Shown here in pieces: positions 27,136 to 36,569 of a stretch of 64,000 nt of DNA (position 1 is its first letter; every line of letters begins with the position of its first letter). The position numbers and the translations under genes are program-made. The DNA is from Candidatus Gastranaerophilales bacterium (lineage in GTDB: Bacteria; Cyanobacteriota; Vampirovibrionia; Gastranaerophilales; Gastranaerophilaceae). The stretch is taken from positions 1-64,000 of the forward strand of contig CALURL010000010.1 in assembly GCA_944323155.1 (NCBI GenBank), read 5' to 3'. A model generated the notes under the pieces. That model was not told where the DNA came from. It was given only the letters and a program-made list of their open reading frames with translations, and searched no databases.

Positions 27136-27636
27136 TTATTGTAAAGGACCTCTCCATAAAGAATCATTAAATTTATTTTGATTTACGTTCATGTCAACAG
27201 ATAAAGTAACATTTGACGGAGTAAATACGAATACTAAATCACCGACTTTTTGAGGTTTGCCATCAAGTGCATGAGCAGCACCGCAAACAAAATCAATTGT
27301 TCTTTGAGATTGTTCTTTATCTAATAGATGAAGATTTAAAACGATGGTCTTTCTGTTTCTCAAATTTTGAACAATAGTTGCAGCATCTTCAAAAGAACGC
27401 GGTTCCATAACCATTACTTCATAACCTTTGAAATTAGGATGGTTAACAACTTTTAATTCATTTGTTCTATCAATTTTTGGTTGATAATTGTATTGTGGTT
27501 CAAGAGCAAGGTTGTCTTGTACAGGATAATCTTCTTCAACTTCCTGAGCCATTTCATCGAAAATTGTTTCTCTAGGTTCAAAACCTTTTACTAAAAAATC
27601 TACAACTGATTTAATCTTATCTGTTACTGCTGCCAC
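27136..27636 (-). CDS. sepF: Cell division protein SepF
   Basis: A 166-residue SepF, which tethers FtsZ to the membrane. The N-terminal amphipathic helix (AAVTDKIKSVVDFLVKGF) is followed by an acidic linker and the SepF core (VMEPRSFEDAATIVQNLRNRKTIVLNL, then DFVCGAAHALDGKPQKVGDLVFVFTP). The start is GTG at 27636 with GGAGG upstream. It follows yggS by 24 bases, the same order as ylmE-ylmF in Firmicutes and in cyanobacteria. FtsA is not in the window, which fits reliance on SepF. Confidence 0.95.
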   Translation of the reverse strand: MAAVTDKIKSVVDFLVKGFEPRETIFDEMAQEVEEDYPVQDNLALEPQYNYQPKIDRTNELKVVNHPNFKGYEVMVMEPRSFEDAATIVQNLRNRKTIVLNLHLLDKEQSQRTIDFVCGAAHALDGKPQKVGDLVFVFTPSNVTLSVDMNVNQNKFNDSLWRGPLQ

Positions 27637-27660
27637 CGTTTTTCCTCCGTTTATCTTACA

Positions 27661-28323
27661 TTATTTAAATAATTTTCTACCTACTCTTAACATTGTAGCC
27701 CCGCATCGGGCTGCGATTTTGTAATCCTGACTCATACCCATTGATATCTCTTTTAGTTCACAGTTAAATTGTTTTTCAAGAGCGTCGCGTGTAGAAACAA
27801 CATCACTAAAAAGCTTGTATAACTCATCATCATCTGCTCCTAACGGCGCCATATTCATCAAACCGACAATTTTCAGATTTGGAAGCTTATTTATTGGCTC
27901 GAAGTTTTGAAAAATTTCGTCTTTGGAAAATCCGAATTTTTGTTCTTCATTAGCATTGTTAAGTTGAAGAAAAACATTTTGAATTTTCCCGACTTTTTCA
28001 GCTTCCTCTGAAATAATTTCTGCCAGTTTCAGTGAATCTAAGGAATGAATATAATCAAAATATTCTATAGTCTTTTTAACTTTGTTAGTCTGCAAATGAC
28101 CTATAAAATGAAATTTCGAATTATCTCTAATTTCATCCGGAAGATCCTGAATTTTCTTTATGGCTTCAATCACTCTTGATTCTCCAAAGTTGCGCAAACC
28201 GGCATTGTATGCTGCGATTATTGCATCCTTGTCAAAATATTTAGTAACTGCGATTATATTTGGTGTATAAGGTGCGATATCTTCCTGTATTTGTAATAGA
28301 TTTTTCCTAATATTGTCTTGCAT
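27661..28323 (-). CDS. yggS: Pyridoxal-phosphate homeostasis protein, YggS family
   Basis: A 220-residue PLP-binding protein with no catalytic activity known. The PLP lysine lies in AVTKYFD (about residue 27); other family segments are NFGESRVIEAIKKI, FHFIGHLQTNKVK, LMNMAP, LKEISMGMSQDYKIAARCGATMLRVG. It regulates free PLP and amino acid pools. First gene of the yggS-sepF operon. Confidence 0.94.
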   Translation of the reverse strand: MQDNIRKNLLQIQEDIAPYTPNIIAVTKYFDKDAIIAAYNAGLRNFGESRVIEAIKKIQDLPDEIRDNSKFHFIGHLQTNKVKKTIEYFDYIHSLDSLKLAEIISEEAEKVGKIQNVFLQLNNANEEQKFGFSKDEIFQNFEPINKLPNLKIVGLMNMAPLGADDDELYKLFSDVVSTRDALEKQFNCELKEISMGMSQDYKIAARCGATMLRVGRKLFK

Positions 28324-28659
28324 AAATCATCTTACCCCTACAAGAAATTTGCTCATTGTTGAGCACATATTTAATTTTACTCTATCCTTTTGAAGCGGAC
28401 AACTATTTTATTTTTAGCCTCTCACCCCCTAAGTTGTTTCCCCTGAAAACCATGATGATTACATGTTTTCAGACCTATTTAATATTTCTTAAATTTTGGT
28501 TACATTTGTTAATGTTGGGACTTTTGGGGCATGCCTTTTGATATTTTGGGCATGCTCTGGATTGATATTATTAGAATAAACTATTAATTTTGAAATTTTA
28601 TCCGCTATTTATATGAGATTTTTAATTATAATTAAAGTAATAAAGGAGAGACGATTTTT
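28324..28659. other. Gene-free interval with repeats and a hairpin
   Basis: No convincing gene on either strand. It contains a stem CTGAAAACCATG / CATGTTTTCAG (28443-28472, one bulged base, no T-tail) and two near-copies of TTTTGGGGCATGC (28522-28534 and 28544-28555, the second one G shorter). The promoter and strong AAGGAG of the dehydrogenase gene lie at its right end. Confidence 0.5.
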
Positions 28660-29604
28660 ATGAATATTGTGTTACTTGAATCACTCGGAATTGATAAAGA
28701 TATTTTAGAAAGTTATTCAAAGAAACTAAAAGCTGCAGGACATACCTTTTCAGCGTATGAGAGAACTTTAGATACTGAAATTCTAAAAATAGAAGTAAAG
28801 GACGCTGATATTATAATACTTGCAAATATGCCGCTAAGTGGAGAAATTATAAAAGCTGCAAAAAATTTAAAATTTATTGATATAGCCTTCACTGGCACAG
28901 ACCATGTTGATGTAAAAACAGCCAAAGAACTTGGAATTGCAATAAGTAATGCCTCAGGATATTCAAACACATCTGTTGCAGAGTTAACAATCTGCCTTAT
29001 GTTAACATTATTAAGAAATGTCACGCAAGTGGATAAAAGAACTAGAGAAGGTAAAACAAAAGACGGTTTTGTCGGAAATGAATTACGCGGGAAAACTGTT
29101 GGTATCATCGGCACAGGCGCAATAGGCTCTGAAGTAGCGAAATTATGTAATGCATTTGGGTGTAAAATTGTGGCATACAACGGTTTTTCACACAAACAGG
29201 ACACTGATTTAATAAAATATATGCCGCTTAAACAGATGCTTGAAAAATCTGATATTGTAACACTTCACTGTCCGTTAACAGAACAGTCACGAAACTTGAT
29301 TAATAAAGAAACAATTTCATATATGAAACCAACTGCAATTTTAATAAATGCAGCAAGAGGGGCGGTTGTAAATTCAAATGACCTTGCAGAAGCTCTAAAT
29401 TCTGGGGGAATCGCAGGTGCAGGAATCGATGTTTTTGAAACAGAACCTCCGCTTGATATAAATCATCCGCTTTTACATTCAAAAAACACAATTGTAACTC
29501 CTCATGTTGCTTTTGCGACAAAAGAGTCAATGATTAAACGCGCTCAAATAGTCTTTGATAACATAGACATGTGGCTCAAAGGAGAACAGATTAACAAAAT
29601 TTAA
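28660..29604 (+). CDS. D-isomer-specific 2-hydroxyacid dehydrogenase
   Basis: A 314-residue NAD-dependent 2-hydroxyacid dehydrogenase. It shows the Rossmann motif VGIIGTGAIGSEVAKLC, CPLTEQSRNLIN, the substrate-binding arginine in INAARGAVV, the glutamate in GAGIDVFETEPPL and the catalytic histidine in IVTPHVAFAT. The substrate (glycerate, hydroxypyruvate, phosphoglycerate or lactate) cannot be read; the absence of an ACT or other regulatory domain argues against a long-form SerA. AAAGGAGAG is seen before the ATG. It is convergent with ybaK. Confidence 0.88.
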   Translation: MNIVLLESLGIDKDILESYSKKLKAAGHTFSAYERTLDTEILKIEVKDADIIILANMPLSGEIIKAAKNLKFIDIAFTGTDHVDVKTAKELGIAISNASGYSNTSVAELTICLMLTLLRNVTQVDKRTREGKTKDGFVGNELRGKTVGIIGTGAIGSEVAKLCNAFGCKIVAYNGFSHKQDTDLIKYMPLKQMLEKSDIVTLHCPLTEQSRNLINKETISYMKPTAILINAARGAVVNSNDLAEALNSGGIAGAGIDVFETEPPLDINHPLLHSKNTIVTPHVAFATKESMIKRAQIVFDNIDMWLKGEQINKI

Positions 29605-29608
29605 CAGA

Positions 29609-30082
29609 TTACGAACAAATATCTGCAAGCGAAAAATTAATAACTTTTTTCAAATCATCAAGACTGACCTGAACTTGATAACCGATTTTTCCTGCACTAA
29701 AGATTATATCAGCGAAATTTTGAGCGGAATTATCAATCACAGTAACAAAAGGCTTTTTCATCCCGATAGGAGAACACCCGCCATGAATATAGCCTGTGAC
29801 AGGAAGCAGTTCTTTGGATTTTATCATTTCTATTGATTTTTCAGCAACTGAACTTGCAGCCTTTTTTAGGTCTAATTCTTTTTCTACAGGGATTACAAAA
29901 ACATAATAATGCTTTGATTTTCCAATCGTAACAAGCGTTTTAAACACCTGTTCTGGATTTTGGTTAAGCACTGCCGCAACATCAACACCGCTAATTGCGT
30001 CCGTATCAGCATAACAATAATGCTTATAATTAATCTTAGCCTTATCCAAAATACGCATTACATTTGTTTTATGTTCTGACAT
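29609..30082 (-). CDS. ybaK: Cys-tRNA(Pro)/Cys-tRNA(Cys) deacylase YbaK
   Basis: A 157-residue YbaK/EbsC-family editing enzyme that hydrolyses mischarged Cys-tRNA(Pro). Seen are VFKTLVTIG (the conserved lysine in FKTL), YYVFVIPVEKELDLKKAA, TGYIHGGCSPIGMKK (the GxxxGGxSPxG motif) and FSAGKIGYQVQVSLDDL. Its length fits YbaK. It follows the methyltransferase gene by five bases and is probably in one operon with it. Confidence 0.93.
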   Translation of the reverse strand: MSEHKTNVMRILDKAKINYKHYCYADTDAISGVDVAAVLNQNPEQVFKTLVTIGKSKHYYVFVIPVEKELDLKKAASSVAEKSIEMIKSKELLPVTGYIHGGCSPIGMKKPFVTVIDNSAQNFADIIFSAGKIGYQVQVSLDDLKKVINFSLADICS

Positions 30083-30087
30083 ACAAA

Positions 30088-30966
30088 CTAAGCCTTTTGA
30101 AAAACCATTACATATTCATGCTTAAAGATATAAAAACCGCCTGCAAGCGCTCTATAACGCCACAAGTTAGCAGTTTTACCTTTTGCACGTTCGTTTCCTT
30201 GAATATCTTTTACTATAATACCTTTCAATTTAAAGCCAAGACTCATCATTCTTGCCATACATTCAAAACCGAGCGGCTGAACTTCGGAATTTTTATAGCT
30301 GTCGCCGATAATCAAAGCTGCAAAACGGCCTTTTTCAAGCATATCATAACCGTTTTTAGCCACCTTAGCAAACAGATTGTAGAATTCTTCTGTTGATGCA
30401 CAATTTGATAAATCTTCTTTTTTATCGGAAAATTTGATAATATCGTCATAAGGCGGATGAAGAACTAAAAATTGAGCCTTTTCTTCTCCCATAATATCAA
30501 GTCTTGCCTGAATTTTATCTCTTACAATTTCTGATGCTGAATCGGCACAAATTATATTCACTTCTGTTACAAGCTCTTTTGGTGTAAATTTTTCAGAGAC
30601 TTTTTCTGCTAAATCTTCCTTTAATTCAACACCAATACAGCGTCTACCCATATTCAAAGCTTCTATCCCTGACGTTCCTGAGCCAAAAAATAAATCAAGC
30701 ACAACATCACCTTTTTTTGTATATCTTTCATACAACTGCTGGGCGATTTGGGGGATATAATTCCCGTGGTATTCGTTAGAATGCCCGTTTTCTTTTAAAC
30801 GGTGAGGGAATTCCCACAAGGTATCAGTCTTAATATGACCGTAATCCTTCCAGGCGTTAAGGTTTATGTCATTGTACTTAGTGGTTTTTACCGTACTTTT
30901 TTTTACAATTTGCAAATCCGCTTTTTTAGACGGTTTTAATTTAGTATTAACTCTCGCTCTTGCCAA
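30088..30966 (-). CDS. Orphan DNA methyltransferase (N4-cytosine/N6-adenine type)
   Basis: A 292-residue amino-methyltransferase. The SAM-binding part comes first: NYIPQIAQQLYERYTKKGD, VVLDLFFGSGTSGIEAL (motif I), IGVEL. The catalytic motif IV follows as LHPPYDDI, an HPPY form of (S/T/D/N)PP(Y/W). Motif I before motif IV is the opposite of the common beta-class order. The basic N-terminal 30 residues (KLKPSKKADLQIVKKS) may bind DNA. No restriction gene is adjacent, so this looks like a solitary or regulatory methyltransferase; an RNA or other substrate is not excluded. The start is TTG at 30966 with AAGGGAGAGAAGG upstream. Confidence 0.78.
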   Translation of the reverse strand: MARARVNTKLKPSKKADLQIVKKSTVKTTKYNDINLNAWKDYGHIKTDTLWEFPHRLKENGHSNEYHGNYIPQIAQQLYERYTKKGDVVLDLFFGSGTSGIEALNMGRRCIGVELKEDLAEKVSEKFTPKELVTEVNIICADSASEIVRDKIQARLDIMGEEKAQFLVLHPPYDDIIKFSDKKEDLSNCASTEEFYNLFAKVAKNGYDMLEKGRFAALIIGDSYKNSEVQPLGFECMARMMSLGFKLKGIIVKDIQGNERAKGKTANLWRYRALAGGFYIFKHEYVMVFQKA

Positions 30967-31160
30967 GTCCTTCTCTCCCTTAATTTGTGTAATATTTCAG
31001 GTTTTATGCTTATTTTTTATGTTCACAACGCGCTGAAATACCACTTGTACACACATCTTATAGAAATGTTTCAGATTTGTAATCAAACATTTAGATGAAT
31101 TTGTTTTTGATGTAGATTGATATTGAGTATGATATTTTTCATACTTGAGGGGAGAAATTA

Positions 31161-32966
31161 ATGCCTAGAATTCACCAGTTATCAAAACATCTTATAAATC
31201 AGATTGCAGCGGGCGAGGTTATTGAACGCCCTGCATCAGTTGTAAAAGAACTTGTAGAAAACTCTATTGACGCAGGTGCGACAAAAATAAGCGTTGAAAT
31301 TGCAAATGAATGCCGCGACATTCGTGTTGCAGATAACGGCTGCGGAATTCATCCGGATGATATTATGCTTGCGTTTTCAAAACACGCTACAAGCAAAATT
31401 TCCTCCGATAAAGATTTGTTTGATATTAATACACTGGGATTTAGAGGAGAGGCTCTGGCAAGTATTATTTCTATCTCAAAAGTTACCTGTATTACAAGAA
31501 CTAAAGAGTTTGAAACCGGTACAAAAGTAAAATGCGAAAACAGCAAAGTCAAACAGGTTGAAACAGGCTGCGCTGTCGGAACAATTATGGAAATTAAAGA
31601 TTTGTTCTACAATATTCCGGCTCGTCTTAAGTTTTTGAAAAATCAGAACACTGAATTTTCTTATATTCAGGAGTTAATTCAGTCGCTTGCAATTGCTCAT
31701 CCTGAAATTTCTTTTGAATTGAAAAAGAACGGAAAATCAACATTAAAAACAACAGGTCAGAATATCTTGCTGCAAACGATTAAGGAAGTTTATTCTGCAG
31801 AGGTAGTACAAAACCTCAAAGAAGTTTTGAAGACAGACCAGATAGAAGGTTTCAAAATCAGCGGCTATGTCAGCACACCGAATTATACGCGTTCCAGCAA
31901 AAAAAGTTATCATACTTACATAAATTCACGAACTGTAAAATGTCCGGTATTCCAAAAAGCAATTGACACCGCATATAAGAATTTAATCGCAAATGGGAAA
32001 TATCCTTTTGTTGTTCTAAACCTTGAGATTCCTAATGAAGATGTAGATGTAAATGTTCACCCGACAAAAAAAGAGGTTAGATACAAAAATCCTAACCAGA
32101 TATTTAATTTTATCTACACATCAATTCATGCTGGTCTTGCAAATTATGTTGAAAAACAGCCGGAATTGGTTATGAATGCGCCTGTCAAAGAACCTGAACC
32201 GCTGCCGGAGTTTTCACAGAATGTTCTGTCGTTTCCAAAACAACAAACACAGGAAACATTTATCAATAAAAACGAAGATACGATATATGTTTCAGATTCT
32301 GCTATGGAAAATTTTCAGGATTTTCAACTGTTGGCATCAAAATCCCAAAATGCTCCTCAGCCTCCAGCTCAAAATCAGTTTTTCAAACCTGAAGAACAAA
32401 ATCCTCCTGAGCCGGAAGAAAATATTATCGGACAATATAAAAATACATATATTTTAATTGAAAAAGATGACGGATTAGAAATTGTTGACCAGCATATTGC
32501 AGAAGAAAGATATATTTATGAAAAACTAAAATCAGAAAAAAATATCATCTCACAGCTTCTTTTTGTCTCAGATGTTCTGACCGTCAGCGCAACTGAGGCA
32601 GAACTTATCAAAGAAAATCTTGATAAGTTTGAAAAATTCGGTTACGGTATAGAATTTTTGAAAGACAATGAACTTATATTCAGAAAAGTTCCCCAAATGA
32701 TTGCCAAAGTTGATCCAAAAGAAATTCTAGCAGACATTCTTGAAAATATAGAAGGTGATATAGACGGTTTGGAAGAAAAAATTCTTATTACAACTTCCTG
32801 CAAAGCTTCCGTAAAAGCAGGCCAAAAGCTTAACCCGTGGCAAATGCAAGAAATTATCAAAAAATGGCGTACAACCAAAATGCCTTACACCTGCCCGCAC
32901 GGACGCCCTATCACTAAGACTATTCCACACAAACAAATAGCAAGCTTTTTCCAGAGAAATGCTTAA
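31161..32966 (+). CDS. mutL: DNA mismatch repair protein MutL
   Basis: A 601-residue MutL. The GHKL ATPase domain has ELVENSIDAGAT, VADNGCGI and GFRGEALASI; the transducer domain follows (VNVHPTKKEVRY). After a Pro/Gln-rich linker (about 325-430), the C-terminal domain carries DQHIAEERYIYE, which matches the metal-binding endonuclease motif DQHAxxExxxxE with Ile for Ala, plus SCKASVKAGQ and CPHGRP. It is therefore probably an endonuclease-active MutL, as in bacteria without MutH. mutS is not in the window. GGGGAG precedes the ATG. Confidence 0.96.
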   Translation: MPRIHQLSKHLINQIAAGEVIERPASVVKELVENSIDAGATKISVEIANECRDIRVADNGCGIHPDDIMLAFSKHATSKISSDKDLFDINTLGFRGEALASIISISKVTCITRTKEFETGTKVKCENSKVKQVETGCAVGTIMEIKDLFYNIPARLKFLKNQNTEFSYIQELIQSLAIAHPEISFELKKNGKSTLKTTGQNILLQTIKEVYSAEVVQNLKEVLKTDQIEGFKISGYVSTPNYTRSSKKSYHTYINSRTVKCPVFQKAIDTAYKNLIANGKYPFVVLNLEIPNEDVDVNVHPTKKEVRYKNPNQIFNFIYTSIHAGLANYVEKQPELVMNAPVKEPEPLPEFSQNVLSFPKQQTQETFINKNEDTIYVSDSAMENFQDFQLLASKSQNAPQPPAQNQFFKPEEQNPPEPEENIIGQYKNTYILIEKDDGLEIVDQHIAEERYIYEKLKSEKNIISQLLFVSDVLTVSATEAELIKENLDKFEKFGYGIEFLKDNELIFRKVPQMIAKVDPKEILADILENIEGDIDGLEEKILITTSCKASVKAGQKLNPWQMQEIIKKWRTTKMPYTCPHGRPITKTIPHKQIASFFQRNA

Positions 32967-33117
32967 ACTCAGGGTTAATAATCAAAAAATTTTTCGTAAA
33001 TCATAATTAATGCAGCACAAAACTTGCCTTGGCTCTGTTTGTTTTATATGTGTATAAGAGTGATGTAAGCCAGGTTTTCACAAAAAACAAGTTCATCTAC
33101 ATTTTTTAAGAGGTCAA

Positions 33118-34167
33118 TTATTTAATATTTGCGGAAAGACAATTTTTCTCATACTGCAATCTTCCGGTCAGTTGGTTTATTCTTGCCATAACCTCTTTAA
33201 ACATAGGAATTGGCAGACTCTGTTTTCCGTCAGAAAGCGCTTTTTCAGGGTCATGATGAACTTCTATCATAATACCGTCTGCACCCACGATTAATCCTGC
33301 TTTTGCCATTGGCTCTATCAAATATCTCTGTCCTGTTCCATGGCTCGGGTCAACAATTATTGGTAAATGAGAGTATTTTTTTATTACAGGAATTGATGCA
33401 ATATCCATTACGTTACGGGTAAATGCGTTATCAAAACTTCTTATTCCGCGTTCGCACAAAATTACATTTGGATTTCCGTTATACATAATATGTTCTGCCG
33501 CAAGCAAAAATTCCCTGATTGTACTTGCAAGTCCGCGTTTTAAAATAACAGGTTTATTACATTTACCGACAGCTTTTAAGAGTTTAAAGTTTTGAACGTT
33601 CCTTGCACCGATTTGTAAAACATCAATATAATCACACATCATATCAAGATCAGCAGCATCCATAACCTCGCTTACTGTAAGCAAACCTGTTTCTTCAGAC
33701 GCTCTTTTCATGAATTTTAACGCTTTTTCACCATATCCGTCAAAGTCATAAGGAGAAGTTCTAGGCTTAAAAGCACCACCGCGCAAGAATTCACATCCCA
33801 TTTCTTTTGCAGCAAGAGCAACTTTTAACAATCCTTCGTAATCATCTTCAACAGAACACGGTCCAACCATTGCAACAGGTTTATTATTGCCGCCGATTTT
33901 TACTCCGTTAGAAAATTCTATAACAGTATCCTCAGACTTTCTGTCACGTGAAGCAAGCCTAAAAGGTTCTCGGATTACCTTAACTTCCTTTACGCCGTCT
34001 AAGGCTGAAACACGTCCCGGAGTTACAGAAGTTTTATCTCCTATTGCATCAATTACGGTATGAACTTTACCCTGATTTAACCTTATATCAAATCCGTTAT
34101 CTTTTAGTAAATCTATTACTTTTTGAATCTGAACTTTAGTTGCACCGCGCTCCATTATTATTATCAT
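33118..34167 (-). CDS. aroF: 3-deoxy-7-phosphoheptulonate synthase (DAHP synthase, type I-beta)
   Basis: A 349-residue enzyme that joins phosphoenolpyruvate and erythrose 4-phosphate at the start of the shikimate pathway. An N-terminal ferredoxin-like regulatory domain (about 1-75) precedes the TIM barrel with MVGPCSVEDDYEGLL, FLRGGAFKPRTSPYDFDGYG, LQIGARNVQNFKLLK, VILKRG, LCERGIRSF, PIIVDPSHGTGQR and GADGIMIEVHHDPE. This matches the Thermotoga-type enzyme, usually inhibited by Tyr or Phe through the extra domain. GGAG lies upstream of the ATG. Confidence 0.95.
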   Translation of the reverse strand: MIIIMERGATKVQIQKVIDLLKDNGFDIRLNQGKVHTVIDAIGDKTSVTPGRVSALDGVKEVKVIREPFRLASRDRKSEDTVIEFSNGVKIGGNNKPVAMVGPCSVEDDYEGLLKVALAAKEMGCEFLRGGAFKPRTSPYDFDGYGEKALKFMKRASEETGLLTVSEVMDAADLDMMCDYIDVLQIGARNVQNFKLLKAVGKCNKPVILKRGLASTIREFLLAAEHIMYNGNPNVILCERGIRSFDNAFTRNVMDIASIPVIKKYSHLPIIVDPSHGTGQRYLIEPMAKAGLIVGADGIMIEVHHDPEKALSDGKQSLPIPMFKEVMARINQLTGRLQYEKNCLSANIK

Positions 34168-34232
34168 GACTTTTCTCCGAAACTTATTTCCCTTGCGAAA
34201 ATAAGTGTAACACGAACAATATTTACGAACAA

Positions 34233-34835
34233 TTAAAGGCAGGTTTTCTTTAACTTATTTAATAAATTTTGTGCGGGGAAATAACCAGGAAGAATTGTAG
34301 TGCAGTCCTCTAATGCTTTTATTGCTCCCCCGATGTTATCAGAATCAAGACAGGTTAATGCAATTAAAAAATGCAATTCCGGATCGTGAAAAAAATAATC
34401 CTTTGCACGATGCAAGAAAAATAATGCCTGCTCTTTCAAATCATTATTCCAGAAAACTCTGCCAATAAATTTATGAACTTCTGGATTTATTGTAAACATA
34501 TAGTCAGCATATCTAACAATTTTTTCAACATAATCTCCCTTATACCAGTTTATTAAAATATCCAAATCTATTTCTAAGAAATTTCTTATCTCAAAATATG
34601 ATGGGACATCTTCCACATCTCCCTTTATGAAAGAAAGCATAACCAGCGCCCAATGCGCTCTGATATCTTGTTCTTTAATCCTACGAAATAATATTTCTGC
34701 TTCTTGAAGATTATCTTCATAAATATACATATATGCTTCTTCAAGTTTACAGCCATTTCTTGTAAAAAACTGTTGACAGCCATCTATATCAGCTGTCAAC
34801 AGTTTATTTTTTGCATCTTTATAATCTGAAATCAT
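34233..34835 (-). CDS. Small TPR-like protein
   Basis: A 200-residue soluble protein with weak TPR-type helical pairs: EAYMYIYEDNLQEAEILFRR, HKFIGRVFWNNDLKEQALFFLHRAKDYF and HFLIALTCLDSDNIGGAIKALEDC. There is no signal peptide. It begins one base after the stop of the exported TPR gene upstream, so it is co-translated with it. Function unknown. Confidence 0.75.
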   Translation of the reverse strand: MISDYKDAKNKLLTADIDGCQQFFTRNGCKLEEAYMYIYEDNLQEAEILFRRIKEQDIRAHWALVMLSFIKGDVEDVPSYFEIRNFLEIDLDILINWYKGDYVEKIVRYADYMFTINPEVHKFIGRVFWNNDLKEQALFFLHRAKDYFFHDPELHFLIALTCLDSDNIGGAIKALEDCTTILPGYFPAQNLLNKLKKTCL

Positions 34836-34836
34836 A

Positions 34837-35856
34837 TTAATATCTGTTATTATCGTTATTTAATCCAAAATCTGGCATCATAGAATTCATTATCATTGCC
34901 TGCATAACCCGCGGATCAATATTTTTACCGCTTTGTGACTGAGCCATCATAAATGGAATCATATTCATCATATTGTTATTGTTGTTATTACTGTTGCCAA
35001 GCAAAAGATTCATTTCAGCCATTTGCGGATTCTGGGCAAACATTTGTGCTGTCATATCGCCTGAGGGCTGAACATTAACAGTTACACCGGCATCTTTAAG
35101 TGTCTTAATAGCATTTAAGATATCTTCATCACTTGGAGAAGCTGATGCTATTTTATCATTTGCACCGGCATCAGATTTATTTTTATCATCGAATTTTTTA
35201 ATTTTTTGAATATCTTCTTTGTTTAAATCTTCTTTTTTATTAATTGTCTGCTGAATATTTTTCAGTTCTTTTTTCTTCATTTCCAAATTTAATTCAGGAG
35301 ATAAACCGTTTCCGTATGGAGCATTAATAAATTCATCCAATGCAGCTTCTTCTTTGGAAACTTCTTCATCCTTTTCATCAGTTTCAGGCGGCGGCGGAGG
35401 CGCACAAGCAGGACCGCCGGTTAAGCAATCACGTCCCTTTGTTGCGTAATCCACAAGAAATTTATTTGAACCTAAAGAAATTACTTTTTCATAGGCGCTT
35501 ACAGCATCAGAACTTGCGCCTACATTAGCATATGCCATTGCTAAATAGTAATATGCAAGTGCATTAGAAGGATCTTTTTCAGTTAAGGAGTATAATTCTT
35601 GAATACAACCTATATAATTTCCTTTTTTATATTTTGCAATAGCACTTTTTACATTTGCATTTGGATAAAATTTTTCATTCTTTTCTAATTTGATTGACTG
35701 AAGAGCTTTTTGTTCATTTTTTGCCTGTTCAAGCTGATAGCGCTGAGATGTAGACAAATCGTCAGGATTAATTTCTTCCAAATTGTTTGGTGCTGCATAC
35801 ACTGCAGTAGATAACGAAAGTAGCGTTGTTAATGCTAATAAAATCTTTTTATTCAT
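34837..35856 (-). CDS. Exported TPR protein with Asn/Met-rich tail
   Basis: A 339-residue protein starting at MNKKILLALTTLLSLSTAVYA, a clear Sec signal peptide with a likely cut at YAA. Starts farther upstream (35868, 35907) would bury it. Two or three TPR units follow (YKKGNYIGCIQELYSLTEKD, then YYYLAMAYANVGASSDAVSA, about 60-130). Then come a cysteine-and-proline segment (CLTGGPACAPPPPPETDEKD), a charged linker and a low-complexity C-terminus rich in Asn, Met and Gln (about 270-339). It is probably periplasmic; its partner is unknown. The small TPR gene follows immediately. Confidence 0.78.
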   Translation of the reverse strand: MNKKILLALTTLLSLSTAVYAAPNNLEEINPDDLSTSQRYQLEQAKNEQKALQSIKLEKNEKFYPNANVKSAIAKYKKGNYIGCIQELYSLTEKDPSNALAYYYLAMAYANVGASSDAVSAYEKVISLGSNKFLVDYATKGRDCLTGGPACAPPPPPETDEKDEEVSKEEAALDEFINAPYGNGLSPELNLEMKKKELKNIQQTINKKEDLNKEDIQKIKKFDDKNKSDAGANDKIASASPSDEDILNAIKTLKDAGVTVNVQPSGDMTAQMFAQNPQMAEMNLLLGNSNNNNNNMMNMIPFMMAQSQSGKNIDPRVMQAMIMNSMMPDFGLNNDNNRY

Positions 35857-35978
35857 AATTTTAGTCATCCTTCTTATCATTTTTAATGATAAAATTATAT
35901 AAATCAAGCTATAGATTTATTATATAACATTTTTGCAAATAGTCATAGTGTAAATATATGAAATTTAATATTAATATC

Positions 35979-36569
35979 TTAATAATGTCTTAAACTAAAC
36001 TCACATCCGCAATAATTTTGTCTATATAAATTCAATTCTTTTGAAATTCTATTTGTTTTCAAAAAGCCGTCTTTCTTCTTAAAATCAATATCCAGATATT
36101 TCAAGCCGAATTCATCTGCAATATTCTGTCCTATAGCAGAAAGTTTAGCAAAATTTTTATGCGGACTTATTACAATTGATGTTGTGAATTCTGTAATACC
36201 GGAATTTTTAGCGAATTCAGCAGTTTTTCGTAATCTTAATTCAAAACACTTATCGCATCTTACCCCCTTTTCCGGCTCATTTTCTAAACCTTGTGCTGCT
36301 GTATAAAATTCCTGCGGATTATATTCTGCCTCTACAAGCCCTGTATCTAAGTGTTTACATAGAATTTTTTCAGCAACAAGCCTGATATTATACTCTTCCT
36401 GCGGATAAATATTCGGATTATAAAAATACACAACAACCTGATATCCCATATCTTTTAATAAAGTTATGGGATATCCTGAACATATTGCACAACACGCGTG
36501 CAAAACTATTTTTTTAGTATTACTATCTTTCTGTTGCACCTTTTTCAATAAGCCATTTTTTGTATTCAC
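35979..36569 (-). CDS. queH: Epoxyqueuosine reductase QueH
   Basis: A 196-residue QueH (formerly DUF208), the iron-sulfur enzyme that finishes queuosine synthesis in tRNA. The metal and active-site cysteines are visible in LHACCAICSG (about 24-30), VRCDKCFELRL (about 103-106) and NYCGCEF (about 190). FTTSIVISPHKN is another family segment. The ATG at 36569 makes it overlap the upstream VKOR gene by 47 bases; a GTG at 36539 would shorten the overlap to 17 bases. Other queuosine genes are not in the window. Confidence 0.93.
   Translation of the reverse strand: MNTKNGLLKKVQQKDSNTKKIVLHACCAICSGYPITLLKDMGYQVVVYFYNPNIYPQEEYNIRLVAEKILCKHLDTGLVEAEYNPQEFYTAAQGLENEPEKGVRCDKCFELRLRKTAEFAKNSGITEFTTSIVISPHKNFAKLSAIGQNIADEFGLKYLDIDFKKKDGFLKTNRISKELNLYRQNYCGCEFSLRHY

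Noticed and set aside
28356-28541. 61-codon plus-strand frame in the interval before the dehydrogenase
   Set aside because: Hydrophobic, unbalanced composition without a ribosome site; looks like translated AT-rich noncoding DNA.
28324-28659. CRISPR or transposon end from repeated GGGCATGC
   Set aside because: Only two imperfect copies, no spacer regularity, no transposase frame and no target duplication.
30088-30966. Restriction-modification system
   Set aside because: Only the methyltransferase is present; neighbours are ybaK and mutL, with no nuclease or specificity subunit.
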